Part shown: positions 8,722 to 17,854 of the stretch, one piece after another
Numbering within the stretch: the first letter of the stretch is position 1
Layout: every line of letters starts with the position of its first letter
From: Zhouia amylolytica
GTDB lineage: Bacteria > Bacteroidota > Bacteroidia > Flavobacteriales > Flavobacteriaceae
NCBI RefSeq assembly: GCF_900116365.1
Contig: NZ_FPAG01000005.1
Location: 272,478 to 336,477 of the forward strand
Direction of reading: 5' to 3'
Length of the DNA: 64,000 nucleotides
The notes under the pieces: model-generated
Database searches by the model: none
Told to the model about the DNA's origin: nothing
The model's input: only the letters and a program-made list of their open reading frames with translations
Position numbers and translations under genes: made by a program

Positions 8722-9573
8722 ATGAAAAAACTAGCTTTAATTTTATTATGTGCTTTTATGTCAACCTCTTTATTAGAAGCGCAAGTACAAACGCCGGCAC
8801 CAAGCCCTACTGCTAATTTTGAGCAAAAGGTAGGTCTTACCGATGTTTCTTTAACCTATTCACGTCCTTCAATGCGAGGCCGTACCATATTTGGTAATTT
8901 GGTGCCTTACGATAAATTGTGGAGAACTGGAGCCAATGCAAACTCTGTCATAACTTTCTCTGATGATGTTACTGTTAATGGCCAGACACTTAAAGCAGGT
9001 TCTTATGCCATTTTTACCAAGCCGGGTAAGTCTTCATGGGATGTTATTTTTTATGCTGACACCAATAATTGGGGTACTCCGGAGAACTGGGATGAAAGTA
9101 AAGTGGCGGCTAAAGCAACTGTAGAAGTAATTTCACTACCGTTTGAGGTGGAATCATTTACTATCGATTTAAATAACCTCTCTAATAATGGCGCCTCAAT
9201 GGGTATTTATTGGGAAAATACCTATGTGGGTGTGCCTTTCGAAGTACCAACAACCAAGAAAGCGATAGCCAGTATAGAAAAAACCATGGCAGGTCCGGTT
9301 GCGGGAGATTATTTTCAAGCTGCGGTATATTACCTTCAAGAAGGAAAAGATCTTGATCAGGCAAGTATGTGGATTGATAAGGCAATTTCAATGTCGGGTG
9401 ATGAGCCACCATTCTGGATGTTAAGACAGAAGTCTCTTATTTTAGCTAAAAAAGGAGATAAGAAGGGAGCAATTAGTGCAGCTAAGGCTTCTTTGGCAGC
9501 CGCGGAAAAAGCAGGTAATGCTGATTATGTTAAATTGAATAAAGATTCTCTGAAAGAATGGGGAGCTATGTAA
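8722..9573 (+). CDS. DUF2911 domain-containing secreted protein
   Basis: A 283-residue exported protein. A signal peptide (MKKLALILLCAFMSTSLLEA) is followed by a DUF2911 domain with VGLTDVSLTYSRPSMRGRTI and the AGSYAIFTKPG hairpin; residues about 180-280 form helices resembling TPR units (ASMWIDKAISM, KGAISAAKASLAAAEKAG). DUF2911 proteins are frequent in Bacteroidota; their function is not established. Monocistronic: a gene on the other strand precedes it and a strong terminator follows. Confidence 0.87.
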   Translation: MKKLALILLCAFMSTSLLEAQVQTPAPSPTANFEQKVGLTDVSLTYSRPSMRGRTIFGNLVPYDKLWRTGANANSVITFSDDVTVNGQTLKAGSYAIFTKPGKSSWDVIFYADTNNWGTPENWDESKVAAKATVEVISLPFEVESFTIDLNNLSNNGASMGIYWENTYVGVPFEVPTTKKAIASIEKTMAGPVAGDYFQAAVYYLQEGKDLDQASMWIDKAISMSGDEPPFWMLRQKSLILAKKGDKKGAISAAKASLAAAEKAGNADYVKLNKDSLKEWGAM

Positions 9574-9600
9574 TAAGAGCTTTCTTATAATATTTTATTT

Positions 9601-9640
9601 AGAGATCAACTGGGTTAAATACAGTTGATCTCTTTTTTTT
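9601..9640 (+). terminator. Rho-independent terminator of the DUF2911 gene
   Basis: Twelve-base-pair perfect stem (9601-9612 with 9622-9633), nine-base loop, then a run of T to 9640. Confidence 0.92.
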
Positions 9641-10029
9641 TGATCTCTTTTTACGTGAATTTACCAGCAGTTACAGGGTATACTTGGTAGGTAATCTTCC
9701 AGAGAACGGTCAATCTTCGGAATCTTAAGGTTGTTCTTTTATAGCATATAATGCTGCTTCAGGCAGAACATATTTTACTGTATTAAGGGGATTGTTTTAG
9801 GATATTATAGGGATAATTTGGGGATAACATGGGGATAACATAAAGATTAGTACCTATGCTACCTGAAGAAAATAAGCATATTGAAGGATTGTGATCTTAA
9901 GAAATTACAAATTAAAAGACCGTTATAAAGTGTATTGGGAAACGAGAATTTAACCCTTGTAAATATGGCTGTTGCTAAGGATGATAGTATGGAGAATTAA
10001 AACTATGGGGGGCAAAGCGTTCGAAAACT
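9641..10029. other. gene-free stretch of about 390 bases
   Basis: No reading frame here looks coding; only ORFs of about 10-12 codons were found, for example ATG at about 9966 encoding MAVAKDDSMEN. It contains the 11-base tandem repeat at 9810-9842, reported separately. It may be a decayed gene or an untranslated RNA, but I cannot show either. Confidence 0.5.
9810..9842 (+). repeat. three tandem 11-base GGGATAA repeats
   Basis: Units GGGATAATTTG (9810-9820), GGGATAACATG (9821-9831) and GGGATAACATA (9832-9842) follow each other without gaps. The period of 11 bases is about one helical turn, as in tandem protein-binding sites. No gene start lies within 300 bases in either direction on the matching strand. 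Confidence 0.85.
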
Positions 10030-10060
10030 AAAAAAGGTTGCTTTAGAGGCAACCTTTTTT
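10030..10060 (-). terminator. terminator of the 10061-11179 gene
   Basis: Stem GGTTGC (10036-10041) / GCAACC (10049-10054), flanked by A-run and T-run so that it can act in both directions. On the minus strand it follows the stop codon at 10061 directly. Confidence 0.85.
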
Positions 10061-11179
10061 TTATAGATTTTTTCGATACGTTCTCCGCATGACAAAAACT
10101 TGAGGATTGAAATGTTTCCACATGTTTCTGGCTGCCGCATTATCACTTAATTCCGGAGTTCGTATAAAATGATTAACTCCTTTTTCTGAGAATACTTTAT
10201 AGAATTCATTAAATAATACAGCAGTAATGCCTTTGTTTTGATATTCAGGGTGAATACCAACCAGATAAAAGACAGCGCTTTTACTTTGCTTTTTCGCTTT
10301 TAGCAAGTGAATGAACCCAAAAGGGAACAATTTACCTTTAGTTTTTTGTAAAGCTTCAGCAAAACCAGGCATTACAATTCCAAAGGCTATTACGTTGTCG
10401 TCTTTGTCAACAACAAACTTTATGTATTCAGGGTTGATAAAACTAATGTACTTCTTTTTGTAAAAGGCTATTTGTGCATCTGTAATGGATACAAAGGAAG
10501 ATAAATTAGCATAGGCCTCATTGAAAAGGGCGAACATTTGATCTACATAAGGCATTAAATCCTTGGTTTTGGTAAAGTTCAAACCTTTTACACCATAACG
10601 TTTTTTAACTAACTCACTGCCTTTGGTGAAGTACTTCGGGTTCACATCATCAAGATAAAATTCACTCTCGTTATATTCTTTTTCTATAACATATCCTAAT
10701 TGCTCGAGATGATCTTTATAATACGGGAAATTGTACCAGGTTACCATGGTTCCTAAATGGTCAAAACCTTCGGTCATGACACCTACTTTGTCCATATTGG
10801 AAAAGCCCATAGGACCTTCGATATAATCCAGGTGGTTTTTTTCTCCGAATGCCTCCACCTTTTTAAGAAGTGCTTTGGTTACTTCTACATCATCAATTAC
10901 ATCCCACCATCCAAAACGGACCTTTTTAATTCGTTGCTTTTCAACTTCGGTCCAGTTTATAATTGCAGCCATCCGGCCAACAGCTTTATTGTTTTTATAA
11001 GCTATATAGAAGTGGGCATCTGCCGTTTCAAAAACGGGATTTGTTTTTTTATTAAAGCTTTCCACCTCGTCGGTGATAATAGGTGGGACCCAGTTTTTAG
11101 AGTCTTTATATAGTTGAAAAGGAAATTTTACGAACTCGGTGAGTTCCTTTTTTGTAATAGCTTCTCTTACTTCAATCAT
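10061..11179 (-). CDS. GNAT-like acyltransferase superfamily protein
   Basis: A 372-residue cytoplasmic protein. The N-terminal part (FVKFPFQLYKDSKNWVPP) and the GPMGFSNMDKVGVMTEGF segment define a Bacteroidota family related to E. coli YghO; the C-terminal third has a GNAT-like pattern (VFYLVGIHPEYQNKGITAVL), with the acetyl-CoA loop being QNKGIT. No substrate is known. It lies eight bases after the outer-membrane protein gene on the same strand, so they probably form an operon. Confidence 0.8.
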   Translation of the reverse strand: MIEVREAITKKELTEFVKFPFQLYKDSKNWVPPIITDEVESFNKKTNPVFETADAHFYIAYKNNKAVGRMAAIINWTEVEKQRIKKVRFGWWDVIDDVEVTKALLKKVEAFGEKNHLDYIEGPMGFSNMDKVGVMTEGFDHLGTMVTWYNFPYYKDHLEQLGYVIEKEYNESEFYLDDVNPKYFTKGSELVKKRYGVKGLNFTKTKDLMPYVDQMFALFNEAYANLSSFVSITDAQIAFYKKKYISFINPEYIKFVVDKDDNVIAFGIVMPGFAEALQKTKGKLFPFGFIHLLKAKKQSKSAVFYLVGIHPEYQNKGITAVLFNEFYKVFSEKGVNHFIRTPELSDNAAARNMWKHFNPQVFVMRRTYRKNL

Positions 11180-11187
11180 TGCGTAGT

Positions 11188-12159
11188 TTAATTGTCTAAA
11201 CCTTTGAAAGAATTATTCTTTCTTTGTCGTTTTTTTTGTTTTCTCAAAGCCTTTTTTTCTTGTTTGGAAACGTTATCGACTTTTTTAAATTCATCTTCAT
11301 GATAGTCCAGACGATAAGAAATTCCCATTCCTGCCAAAAATCTGGAAGGTGTGTCTTTCGTGTTCAGCCCTATAGAAAAATCAAGTTGAAGATCCTTGTT
11401 AATTAGCGTGGCTCCCCCCAACCTGAAAAGGCCATCTCCATAAGCATCACTTTTAAAGCCTTGATGTTCTGCAAAAATAGAATATTTAGGGTTTTTTAAG
11501 GTATGAGTTAAGGTAATAATGTAACTAAACATCGGATCATCTTCGGTGAACTTGTCGTAGATTAGGTTTGAAACCAATACCCAGTTCCAGCTTATATGAT
11601 TTTGGGTAGCGAGCATTACCTTAGGGCTTACCGTAGATTCAGCAGGGTAATATGGGTTATCCCCAAAATTCATGTTCATACCGGCATATAAGGCCACTGC
11701 AGGAATTAAGTCACTCCACTGAGGTCTGTTATTAGCTCGCCAACTGTATAAGTTAGGTTTGTTTGTTTCCGGATTTTTAAAGGGGTCAAAAACCAGGAAT
11801 TTAAGGCCGACTGTGTTTTGTGTAAAATCCGTCCTACTGTATTTATACGCAGGACTCGTAGAGTTGTCAGTGATATTTTGATTGGTGAAAGTACCATTCC
11901 AAATTATTTCGAGTTGTTCGAAAAGAAATCCATAGCGAACAGCAAATTCGCCACTTTTTAAATTTGAACTGGTTCTCAACAGGTCGTGTTCTCTTTTTTC
12001 AAATAAAAATCCGGCTTCTCCCTGAATTACATTTTTACCAACCGAAAATGCACTTACGGAATTACCCGGTCTGTTGGAATTTATTACTTCGGTATATTGG
12101 GCTTTAGCACTTATAGTGAATAACAGAAAAAAACATGTCAGGTAGGTTAAATTTTTCAT
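11188..12159 (-). CDS. outer-membrane beta-barrel protein (MetA-pathway/transporter-like)
   Basis: A 323-residue exported protein with a signal peptide (MKNLTYLTCFFLLFTISAKA) and alternating beta-strand pattern throughout; the order of strands (VINSNRPGNSVSAFSVGKNV, then LRTSSNLKSGEFAVRYG) resembles the Phenol_MetA_deg family of outer-membrane proteins of unknown function. The C-terminus is a very basic tail (KKALRKQKKRQRKNNSF), unusual for a barrel end, so either the tail is periplasmic or the last strand lies before it. A TAnnTTTG promoter is about 45 bases upstream. Confidence 0.75.
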   Translation of the reverse strand: MKNLTYLTCFFLLFTISAKAQYTEVINSNRPGNSVSAFSVGKNVIQGEAGFLFEKREHDLLRTSSNLKSGEFAVRYGFLFEQLEIIWNGTFTNQNITDNSTSPAYKYSRTDFTQNTVGLKFLVFDPFKNPETNKPNLYSWRANNRPQWSDLIPAVALYAGMNMNFGDNPYYPAESTVSPKVMLATQNHISWNWVLVSNLIYDKFTEDDPMFSYIITLTHTLKNPKYSIFAEHQGFKSDAYGDGLFRLGGATLINKDLQLDFSIGLNTKDTPSRFLAGMGISYRLDYHEDEFKKVDNVSKQEKKALRKQKKRQRKNNSFKGLDN

Positions 12160-12201
12160 TTTTTGGGTTTTTGATCTTTAGAATTTCCTATTCTGTTAAC
12201 C

Positions 12202-12209
12202 CAAATATA
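12202..12209 (-). promoter_or_regulatory. candidate -7 box for the 12159-10061 operon
   Basis: TATATTTG on the minus strand (12209 down to 12202) is an exact TAnnTTTG match, 43 bases before the ATG. No -33 TTTG is evident. Confidence 0.45.
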
Positions 12210-12264
12210 TACGATTTTATTATTTTTTTAAGTTACTATTTCTGTTTTTACGGTTATTAGATTG

Positions 12265-12272
12265 TATTTTTG
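12265..12272 (+). promoter_or_regulatory. candidate -7 box for the DUF4834-YfhO operon
   Basis: TATTTTTG is an exact TAnnTTTG match 22 bases before the ATG at 12294. The upstream region is very T-rich but has no exact TTTG at -33. Confidence 0.45.
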
Positions 12273-12293
12273 ATGGTTAAAAAGAAATAATAA

Positions 12294-12581
12294 ATGGATG
12301 TTTTAATTGTTTTATTAACTATACTATTGATATACTTCGGTTTAAAAGTATTGGGCAGAGTATTAGCCCCATTCTTGCTGAAATACATATCAAAAAAGAT
12401 GGAGAAGAAGTTTAGGGAGGGATTTGGTCAATATCAACAGCAGGCAACATATAAAAATGAACAGTATCAGACGAAAGAAGGTGAGACTGTAATCGATAAA
12501 AAGCCAACCAGAAATAAAAAAAATACCTCGAAATCTTCTAAAAAAGTTGGAGAATATATAGATTTCGAAGAATTAGACTAA
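12294..12581 (+). CDS. DUF4834 family small membrane protein
   Basis: A 95-residue protein with one N-terminal membrane segment (VLIVLLTILLIYFGLKVLGR) followed by a basic cytoplasmic helix and a Lys-rich tail ending YIDFEELD. The layout matches the Bacteroidota family DUF4834. It lies 13 bases before the YfhO-like gene and is probably cotranscribed. The function is unknown; position suggests a link to the envelope glycan genes. Confidence 0.75.
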   Translation: MDVLIVLLTILLIYFGLKVLGRVLAPFLLKYISKKMEKKFREGFGQYQQQATYKNEQYQTKEGETVIDKKPTRNKKNTSKSSKKVGEYIDFEELD

Positions 12582-12594
12582 CCAAATCAATTAT

Positions 12595-15042
12595 ATGAAC
12601 TTTAGCTTTAAAAAGTTAGTACCTCACATTGTAGTATTTGTTTTATTTATTGCAGCTTCTTTGGCATACTTCTCCCCGGTACTTCAAGGGAAAAAGATTT
12701 TTCAAAGTGATATTGTCCAGTATACTGGAATGGCCAAAGAGCAAAATGACTTCCGAAAAGTAAAGGGCGAAGAACCTTATTGGACCAACAGTGCATTCGG
12801 AGGAATGCCTACGTATCAATTAGGAGCTAATTATCCGCATAACTATGTGAAAAAATTAGATAAAACCATTCGCTTTTTACCACGACCGGCAGATTATTTA
12901 TTTCTGTATTTTATTGGGTTTTATATACTGCTTTTGGTGCTCAGGATTGATTGGAAATTAGCATTTATAGGTTCCTTGGCTTTTGGCTTTTCAACATATC
13001 TTATAATTATTCTGGGGGTAGGACATAATGCTAAGGCTCATGCCATTGGATATTTTCCTTTGGTTCTTGCCGGAATCGTATTAAGTTTCAGGCGGCAATA
13101 TATTTGGGGTTTCTTATTAACTGCCATAGCAATGGCGCTGGAAATTAATGCCAACCACTTTCAGATGACCTATTATTTGATGTTGCTGGTTGTGGTTCTA
13201 GGAGTCGTATATTTATTAGATGCTTATAAAAAGAAGGAGTTACCACATTTTTTTAAAACTGTAGGATTGTTGTTCTGTGCTGTTATTCTTGGGGTAGTAA
13301 CCAATGCCACCAATATAATGGCCACCAAACAATATGCAGATTGGAGTACCCGTGGGACAAGTGAATTGACAATAAATCCAGACGGTAGTCCAAAAGAAAA
13401 TTCAGATGGTTTAAGTTACGATTATATAACCGAATACAGTTATGGAAAAGCGGAATCCTTAAATTTGTTCGCTTCCAGGCTTTTTGGTGGCGGTAACAGT
13501 GAAGCGCTTGGTGAGGATTCCAATACGTACCAATACCTTGTAAACAAGGGAGTGCCGCGAGATCAGGCTAAAAGTTTTACTTCCGGCCTTCCTACCTATT
13601 GGGGAGATCAACCCATAGTAGCAGCACCCGCTTACATTGGGGCCGTGGTGGTATTCTTATTTGTTTTAGCACTGTTTTTGGTACAAGGTCGTCTTAAATG
13701 GTGGCTGGTTGGAGGAACCATACTTTCCTTATTACTTTCCTGGGGTAAGAACTTTAGCATTCTTACCGATTTGATGATTGATTATATGCCAATGTATGAT
13801 AAGTTTAGAGCTGTATCTTCCATTCAGGTAATTCTCGAACTATGTATTCCTGTATTGGGGATCGTCGGATTGAGTCGTATGTTCTCACCGGAGGTAGACC
13901 ATAAACAAAAGTTAGATGCCTTAAAAAAGGCGGGAGCAATTATCGGAGGTTTGATTGTCGTACTGTTTATTGGTAAAGGGTTCTTTAGTTTTGATGCGTT
14001 GAACGATGCATATTATTCGCAACAGTTTTCACAAATGGGTCTTCCGGAATTAATGGACTTTCTAAAGGAGGACAGAAAAGCAATGTATTCGAGCGATTTA
14101 TTGCGTAGTTTCGGATTTGTACTAGTCATAGCAATTGTATTGTATGCTTATTTAAAGAATAAGCTTAAGGTAACCTATGCTTATGTCGCAATTGGATTGT
14201 TGTTGATTTTCGATTTGGTAGGGGTTGATAAGCGCTATGTAAATAAGGATGATTTTGTTTCAGCAAGAAAATTAGAAAAGCCATTTCAGCCAAATGGAGC
14301 GGATGTAGAGATATTAAAAGATACGACTCATTTTAGGGTGTTTGATCCAAGTGAAGGATTAAATGGGGCTAGAACATCTTATTTTCATAATTCTGTTGGG
14401 GGCTATCATGCAGCTAAACCCGGCCGTCTTCAGGAGCTTTTTGAATATCAGATTTCCAAGAATAATATAGGGGCTTTGAATATGTTGAATGTCAAGTATA
14501 TTATTCAACAAAATGATAAAGGTTTATATCCGGCACGTAATCCATATGCAAATGGTAATGCATGGTTTGTAGAAACACTTAAAACGGTTCAAAATGCAGA
14601 CCAGGAAATGCAAGCTCTTGATAGTCTGAATTTCAAATCGGAGGCAGTAGTAGACGTTTCAAAGTTTGGAAATTTAATTAGTGGAAAAACCTTCGAAGTT
14701 GATTCTTTGGCAAACATATCCTTGAAAAAGTACGAGCCAAATCATTTGGTGTATCGCTCAAATAATAATAATGACGGCCTGGCCGTTTTCTCAGAAATGT
14801 ACTATCCACACGGATGGCAAGTTAGTATCGATGGAAAAAAAGCGGAAAGTTTTAGAGTCAATTATGTGCTGAGAGCATTAAATATTCCAGCTGGAAAACA
14901 TACAATTGAGTTTAAGTTTCAGCCAGAAGTAATACAAACAGGTAGTGCTATTGCATTAACGGGTTCTTTGATTCTGGTTTTAATCCTGTTCGGGGGTATT
15001 GGCTATACGATCAAAGAGAAACGAAGTATGAAACCCGAATGA
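12595..15042 (+). CDS. YfhO family multi-spanning membrane protein
   Basis: An 815-residue integral membrane protein with about a dozen hydrophobic segments in the first 540 residues, starting with HIVVFVLFIAASLAYFSPVL, and a C-terminal soluble beta domain (FSEMYYPHGWQVSIDGK, LNIPAGKHTIEFKF). This matches YfhO-type proteins, GT-C-like enzymes that in Firmicutes glycosylate wall polymers; the substrate here is unknown. Its last four bases overlap the start of the glycosyltransferase gene, which supports translational coupling and a shared glycan role. Confidence 0.87.
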   Translation: MNFSFKKLVPHIVVFVLFIAASLAYFSPVLQGKKIFQSDIVQYTGMAKEQNDFRKVKGEEPYWTNSAFGGMPTYQLGANYPHNYVKKLDKTIRFLPRPADYLFLYFIGFYILLLVLRIDWKLAFIGSLAFGFSTYLIIILGVGHNAKAHAIGYFPLVLAGIVLSFRRQYIWGFLLTAIAMALEINANHFQMTYYLMLLVVVLGVVYLLDAYKKKELPHFFKTVGLLFCAVILGVVTNATNIMATKQYADWSTRGTSELTINPDGSPKENSDGLSYDYITEYSYGKAESLNLFASRLFGGGNSEALGEDSNTYQYLVNKGVPRDQAKSFTSGLPTYWGDQPIVAAPAYIGAVVVFLFVLALFLVQGRLKWWLVGGTILSLLLSWGKNFSILTDLMIDYMPMYDKFRAVSSIQVILELCIPVLGIVGLSRMFSPEVDHKQKLDALKKAGAIIGGLIVVLFIGKGFFSFDALNDAYYSQQFSQMGLPELMDFLKEDRKAMYSSDLLRSFGFVLVIAIVLYAYLKNKLKVTYAYVAIGLLLIFDLVGVDKRYVNKDDFVSARKLEKPFQPNGADVEILKDTTHFRVFDPSEGLNGARTSYFHNSVGGYHAAKPGRLQELFEYQISKNNIGALNMLNVKYIIQQNDKGLYPARNPYANGNAWFVETLKTVQNADQEMQALDSLNFKSEAVVDVSKFGNLISGKTFEVDSLANISLKKYEPNHLVYRSNNNNDGLAVFSEMYYPHGWQVSIDGKKAESFRVNYVLRALNIPAGKHTIEFKFQPEVIQTGSAIALTGSLILVLILFGGIGYTIKEKRSMKPE

Positions 15043-16319
15043 AAAAAGTCCTTATCATAACATATTACTGGCCACCTGCAGGTGGACCCGGAGTTCAGCG
15101 ATGGCTGAAGTTTGTTAAGTATTTAAGGAGTTTTGATATTGATCCGATAGTATACATTCCAGAGAATCCAAACTATCCTGTGAAAGACCCTGCTTTTTTA
15201 AAAGAAGTGCCTGAAGATATTACGATCATCAAGCAACCGATTTTTGAGCCTTATGGGGTGGCTTCGGTATTCTCTAAAAAGAAAACCAATCAAATCAGTA
15301 AAGGCGTAATCTCTTCGGGAAGTCAATCATTTATTGAGAAAATGATGTTGTGGATAAGGGGTAACCTCTTTATACCGGATGCTCGCAAATTCTGGATTAA
15401 TCCTTCGGTTACCTATTTGTCTCGATACCTTGAAGAGAATAATATCGATACTATTATTACCACGGGTCCGCCGCATAGCTTGCACCTTATAGGTTTGAAG
15501 TTAAAGCGGCAATCAGGTATTAAGTGGATCGCTGACTTTCGGGATCCATGGACTACCATTGGGTATCACAAAGAACTAAAATTAACAAAAAATGCTGCGG
15601 AGAGGCATAAAGAGCTGGAGCATCAAGTGCTTAATACTGCCGATCAAATAACGGTTACGAGTTATACAACCAAAAAGGAGTTTGAGGAACTCACAGCACA
15701 ACCTATAGAAGTTATAACCAACGGATATGATGTTAGTTATTTTGAAAGTGTTACACCAGATGAGGGGTTTACCTTAGCACACATCGGATCCTTGTTGTCC
15801 GGAAGAAACCCCTTAGTTCTATGGGAAGTACTATCGGAATTAAAAAAAGAAAGTGAGTCGTTTGCTAAAGATTTAAAAATTAATTTAGTAGGGGTGGTGA
15901 GTGATGTTGTTGTTCAAAGTTTAAAAGATTATGGTTTGGAGGCTTCATTAAGCTTACAGGCGTATGTGACTCATGATGAGGCTTTGAAGATGCAAAGAGC
16001 TTCACAGCTGTTATTGTTAATTGAAATAGATGCAAAGGAAACTCAGTGTATAATACCGGGTAAGTTATTTGAATATATGGCTGCAGAACGTCCGATATTG
16101 GCCATTGGCCCGGATCAATGGGACGCTGCTAAAATTGTTCGTGAAACTAATACAGGAAAAACCTTTGTGTATGATGATAAAACAAGATTGAAAACGGCAA
16201 TTCTGGAATATTATCAGGCCTATAAAAAAGCATCTCTTAAAGTTCACCCTATTGGCCTTCAAAAGTATAGCAGGAAGGCTTTAACGGAACATTTAAGTAA
16301 TGTAATTAAACAGTTGTAA
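15039..16319 (+). CDS. glycosyltransferase family 4-like protein
   Basis: A 426-residue GT-B fold enzyme. The N-terminus VLIITYYWPPAGGPGVQRWL is the typical acceptor-side loop of GT4-like enzymes in Bacteroidota; KWIADFRDPW follows, and the donor side carries IPGKLFEYMAAERPILAIGP with the glutamate expected to contact the sugar nucleotide. It starts inside the YfhO gene end (ATGA overlap) and is 13 bases before the flippase gene. Probably adds a sugar to a lipid-linked or protein-linked glycan; donor and acceptor are not readable. Confidence 0.9.
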   Translation: MKKVLIITYYWPPAGGPGVQRWLKFVKYLRSFDIDPIVYIPENPNYPVKDPAFLKEVPEDITIIKQPIFEPYGVASVFSKKKTNQISKGVISSGSQSFIEKMMLWIRGNLFIPDARKFWINPSVTYLSRYLEENNIDTIITTGPPHSLHLIGLKLKRQSGIKWIADFRDPWTTIGYHKELKLTKNAAERHKELEHQVLNTADQITVTSYTTKKEFEELTAQPIEVITNGYDVSYFESVTPDEGFTLAHIGSLLSGRNPLVLWEVLSELKKESESFAKDLKINLVGVVSDVVVQSLKDYGLEASLSLQAYVTHDEALKMQRASQLLLLIEIDAKETQCIIPGKLFEYMAAERPILAIGPDQWDAAKIVRETNTGKTFVYDDKTRLKTAILEYYQAYKKASLKVHPIGLQKYSRKALTEHLSNVIKQL

Positions 16320-16332
16320 AGAAAATATAACA

Positions 16333-17799
16333 ATGGGAGTTGTAGTTAAACAGTCAGTTAAAAATACCATTTATACCTATATGGGATTTGGTATAGGTGC
16401 TGTGAATACCCTTTTTCTTTATACTAATTTTTTGTCTGATGAGTATTATGGATTGGTAGGTTACATTCTTTCTGCTTCAAACATACTGATGCCACTGCTA
16501 ACTTTTGGTGTTCAAAATACCTTGGTGAAATTTTACAGCTCCTATAAGGAAGACACCGAGCAAGGCAAGTTTACTTTTATGATGTTTATCCTTCCTTTAC
16601 TCTTGATCGTTCCAGTTGGTATACTAGGAACGATTGCTTACGAATCTATAGTTTCGTTTTTAGCGAGGAAAAATGCCATTGTTGGTGGTTATGTATGGGT
16701 AATCTATATTACGGCTATTGCCATGGCTTATTTTGAAGTCTTCTTTGCCTGGACTAAAGTTCATATGAAATCTGTATATGGAAACTTTTTAAAAGAAGTA
16801 TTTTTAAGAGTGGTTGTAATGGCATTGCTAATGGCGGTTTTTATGAGTTGGTTAACACCAGATGAATTCATCATAGGTGTGATGCTTGCCTATATCCTAA
16901 GAATGTTATTGATGATGCTGAGTGCATTTAAGGTAAGTAAACCCAAATTTGTCCTGGCATTACCTCAAAACTCTAATAAGGTAATCAGGTATACGTCTTT
17001 AATTATTCTAGCCGGATCCATAGCGATGGTTTTGCTGGATGTAGATAAATTCATGATCGGACAATATGAAGCTATTGAGAATATTGCTTTCTATAACGTA
17101 GCTGTTTATATAGCAGCGGTTATCGTAGTTCCTGCTCGTGCCATGCATCAAATCACCTATCCACTCACAGCACGTTTGTTAAATGAAAGGGACATGACTG
17201 CTTTAAAAGATTTGTATAAAAGAAGTTCGTTGAACCTCTTTATTATCGGTGGATTAATCTTATTGTTAATTGTTTTAAATGTAAATCAATTATATCAAAT
17301 TATTCCGGATCAGTACAGTGGGGGTATATCGGTGGTCTTTTTTATAGCCGCGGCCAAGTTGTTTGAGTGTTTATTAGGAAATAATAATTCTATTCTGTTC
17401 AATAGTGATTATTACAGAATGGTGTTGTTTTTTGGGGTGTTTTTGGCGATTCTTACCGTTATTCTAAATATAATATTTATTCCGATGCTAGGAATTAACG
17501 GAGCGGCATTGGCTACATTGTTGGCCTTTTTGCTATATAGTATCGTAAAATTTTGGTTTGTGTATGCGAAACTTCATATACATCCATTTACGCTAAAAAC
17601 TGCAGAGACAGCGATCGTGCTGCTAGTATTTATATTAGTATTTTATTTTTGGGATTTTTCGTTTCACCCCATCATTAATATTGTTTTAAAAGGGGCAATC
17701 GTTACGGTTGGTTATCTATTGGTAGTTTTAAAATTAAAGTTATCTGATGATATTATTGCTATGGTTGAGAGGGTGCTAAAATCAAAGGCCCGCAGCTAA
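16333..17799 (+). CDS. polysaccharide flippase (Wzx/MVF-type)
   Basis: A 488-residue membrane protein with about 14 predicted helices, beginning NTIYTYMGFGIGAVNTLFLY. The pattern of paired helices and the segments MVLLDVDKFMIGQYE and FECLLGNNNSILFNSDYY fit the oligosaccharide flippase branch of the MOP superfamily. Last gene of the DUF4834-YfhO-GT4 operon. It would move a lipid-linked glycan across the inner membrane; no Wzy polymerase or Wzz is present nearby, so polymer formation here is not supported. Confidence 0.88.
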   Translation: MGVVVKQSVKNTIYTYMGFGIGAVNTLFLYTNFLSDEYYGLVGYILSASNILMPLLTFGVQNTLVKFYSSYKEDTEQGKFTFMMFILPLLLIVPVGILGTIAYESIVSFLARKNAIVGGYVWVIYITAIAMAYFEVFFAWTKVHMKSVYGNFLKEVFLRVVVMALLMAVFMSWLTPDEFIIGVMLAYILRMLLMMLSAFKVSKPKFVLALPQNSNKVIRYTSLIILAGSIAMVLLDVDKFMIGQYEAIENIAFYNVAVYIAAVIVVPARAMHQITYPLTARLLNERDMTALKDLYKRSSLNLFIIGGLILLLIVLNVNQLYQIIPDQYSGGISVVFFIAAAKLFECLLGNNNSILFNSDYYRMVLFFGVFLAILTVILNIIFIPMLGINGAALATLLAFLLYSIVKFWFVYAKLHIHPFTLKTAETAIVLLVFILVFYFWDFSFHPIINIVLKGAIVTVGYLLVVLKLKLSDDIIAMVERVLKSKARS

Positions 17800-17816
17800 A
17801 TGAATAACTGCGAGCC
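17787..17816 (-). terminator. terminator of the Tyr/Arg-rich protein gene
   Basis: Stem of GGC-T-CGCAG with CTGCG-G-GCC when read on the minus strand, where the central mismatch becomes a G-U pair; a T-rich stretch follows. It overlaps the last 13 bases of the flippase gene. The wobble forms only in the minus-strand RNA, which supports this orientation. Confidence 0.6.
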
Positions 17817-17854
17817 CTCTCGTAATCTAACCAAACCATTATTATACTTAATCC

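Noticed and set aside
9810..9842. Tandem repeats considered as a CRISPR array
   Set aside because: Units are 11 bases, contiguous and without spacers; no cas gene is present.
9955..10000. Short ORF starting MAVAKDDSMEN
   Set aside because: Only 11 codons, no motif and no promoter or terminator linked to it.
10757..11113. 118-residue ORF on the plus strand inside the acetyltransferase-like gene
   Set aside because: Antisense to a well-supported gene; no recognisable motif, and its composition follows the opposite strand.
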